From NCBI GenBank assembly GCA_015486505.1, contig WFRP01000260.1:1-5518 (forward strand): a stretch of DNA of 5,518 nucleotides. Direction: 5' to 3'. Below are positions 5,448 through 5,518 of this stretch, piece after piece. The notes beneath the pieces were generated by a model that worked only from the letters and a program-made list of their open reading frames with translations, was not told the origin of the DNA and made no database searches. The stretch is from Pseudomonadota bacterium (lineage in GTDB: Bacteria; Desulfobacterota; Anaeroferrophillalia; Anaeroferrophillales; Tharpellaceae). Position numbers and translations under genes: made by a program. Numbering within the stretch: position 1 is the first letter of the stretch; each line of letters begins with the position of its first letter.

Positions 5448-5456
5448 CTTTGTAAC
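5442..5456 (+). repeat. Right copy of the 15-base direct repeat
   Basis: GTAACGCTTTGTAAC, partner of 4857-4871 with one mismatch. Its first six bases also form the right arm of the nested inverted repeat, whereas the left copy has no such arm nearby, so the two copies may be fragments of the same element family. Confidence 0.6.
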
Positions 5457-5478
5457 TATAGGAAATTATGTGATTTTT

Positions 5479-5508
5479 ATCTGTGTCTATCCGTGTCCAT
5501 CTGTGGTT
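5479..5508 (+). repeat. Three imperfect 10-base tandem repeats
   Basis: ATCTGTGTCT, ATCCGTGTCC and ATCTGTGGTT follow one another without gaps, then CAACAAAAAA reaches the window edge. From memory, phrases of the type ATCTGTGTTCATCTGTGG recur between genes in many environmental bacterial genomes; this was not checked here. Confidence 0.7.
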
Positions 5509-5518
5509 CAACAAAAAA

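Larger units (their letters stand above)
4841..5518. other. Gene-free, repeat-rich region downstream of clpA
   Basis: No frame here gives a believable protein. The only open frame of any size is on the minus strand (5007-5207) and merely translates the repeat twice. From left to right the region holds a 15-base phrase repeated at the far end, three tandem hairpin-bearing units, a 16-bp inverted repeat, a nested inverted repeat, and a 10-base tandem repeat running into an A-run at the window edge. The hairpin tips are rich in A and T, unlike the GC-rich neighbouring genes. I see no tRNA, no transposase and no integrase in it. Confidence 0.85.

Overview
The window looks like a piece of a Gram-negative chromosome, most plausibly from the deltaproteobacterial / Desulfobacterota side of the tree. 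This is inferred from the protein types: the alpha chain of a two-subunit glycyl-tRNA synthetase, a periplasmic MltA-type transglycosylase with a long helical N-terminal extension, and a ClpS-ClpA pair. No marker in the window settles the taxonomy.

Layout: (1) Bases 1-770 hold the 3' part of glyQ on the plus strand, cut by the window edge. (2) Bases 780-2081, minus strand, hold mltA, which converges on glyQ with a 9-base gap. (3) Bases 2082-2216 are a divergent intergenic region that must hold the control signals for mltA and clpS. (4) Bases 2217-4840, plus strand, hold a two-gene operon, clpS-clpA, with an ATGA overlap. (5) Bases 4841-5518 carry no credible gene and are built almost wholly of repeats and inverted repeats.

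The genes are housekeeping. GlyQ charges tRNA-Gly together with a GlyS subunit that does not follow it here. MltA trims peptidoglycan. ClpS hands N-degron substrates to the ClpA unfoldase, which should feed ClpP, encoded elsewhere.

The part worth attention is the tail. Three head-to-tail units of 133, 123 and 133 bases (4902-5290), plus a degenerate fourth start, each contain a long interrupted hairpin. Its lower stem is essentially invariant, with bulges on one side only and a symmetric AAC/AAC internal loop. Its tip differs in each unit in sequence and length (26, 40 and 50 bases) yet always pairs at its base, with one clear compensatory change. Outside the tips, units 2 and 3 are both exactly 83 bases; unit 1 is the same plus one 24-base insertion. 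This resembles the general plan of a folded-single-strand recombination site or a repeated structured RNA, but it lacks the integron attC consensus and I do not recognise the family. Beyond it lie two more inverted repeats, a second copy of a 15-base phrase found just after clpA, and a 10-base tandem repeat. The intergenic region may therefore be a landing zone for small non-autonomous elements.
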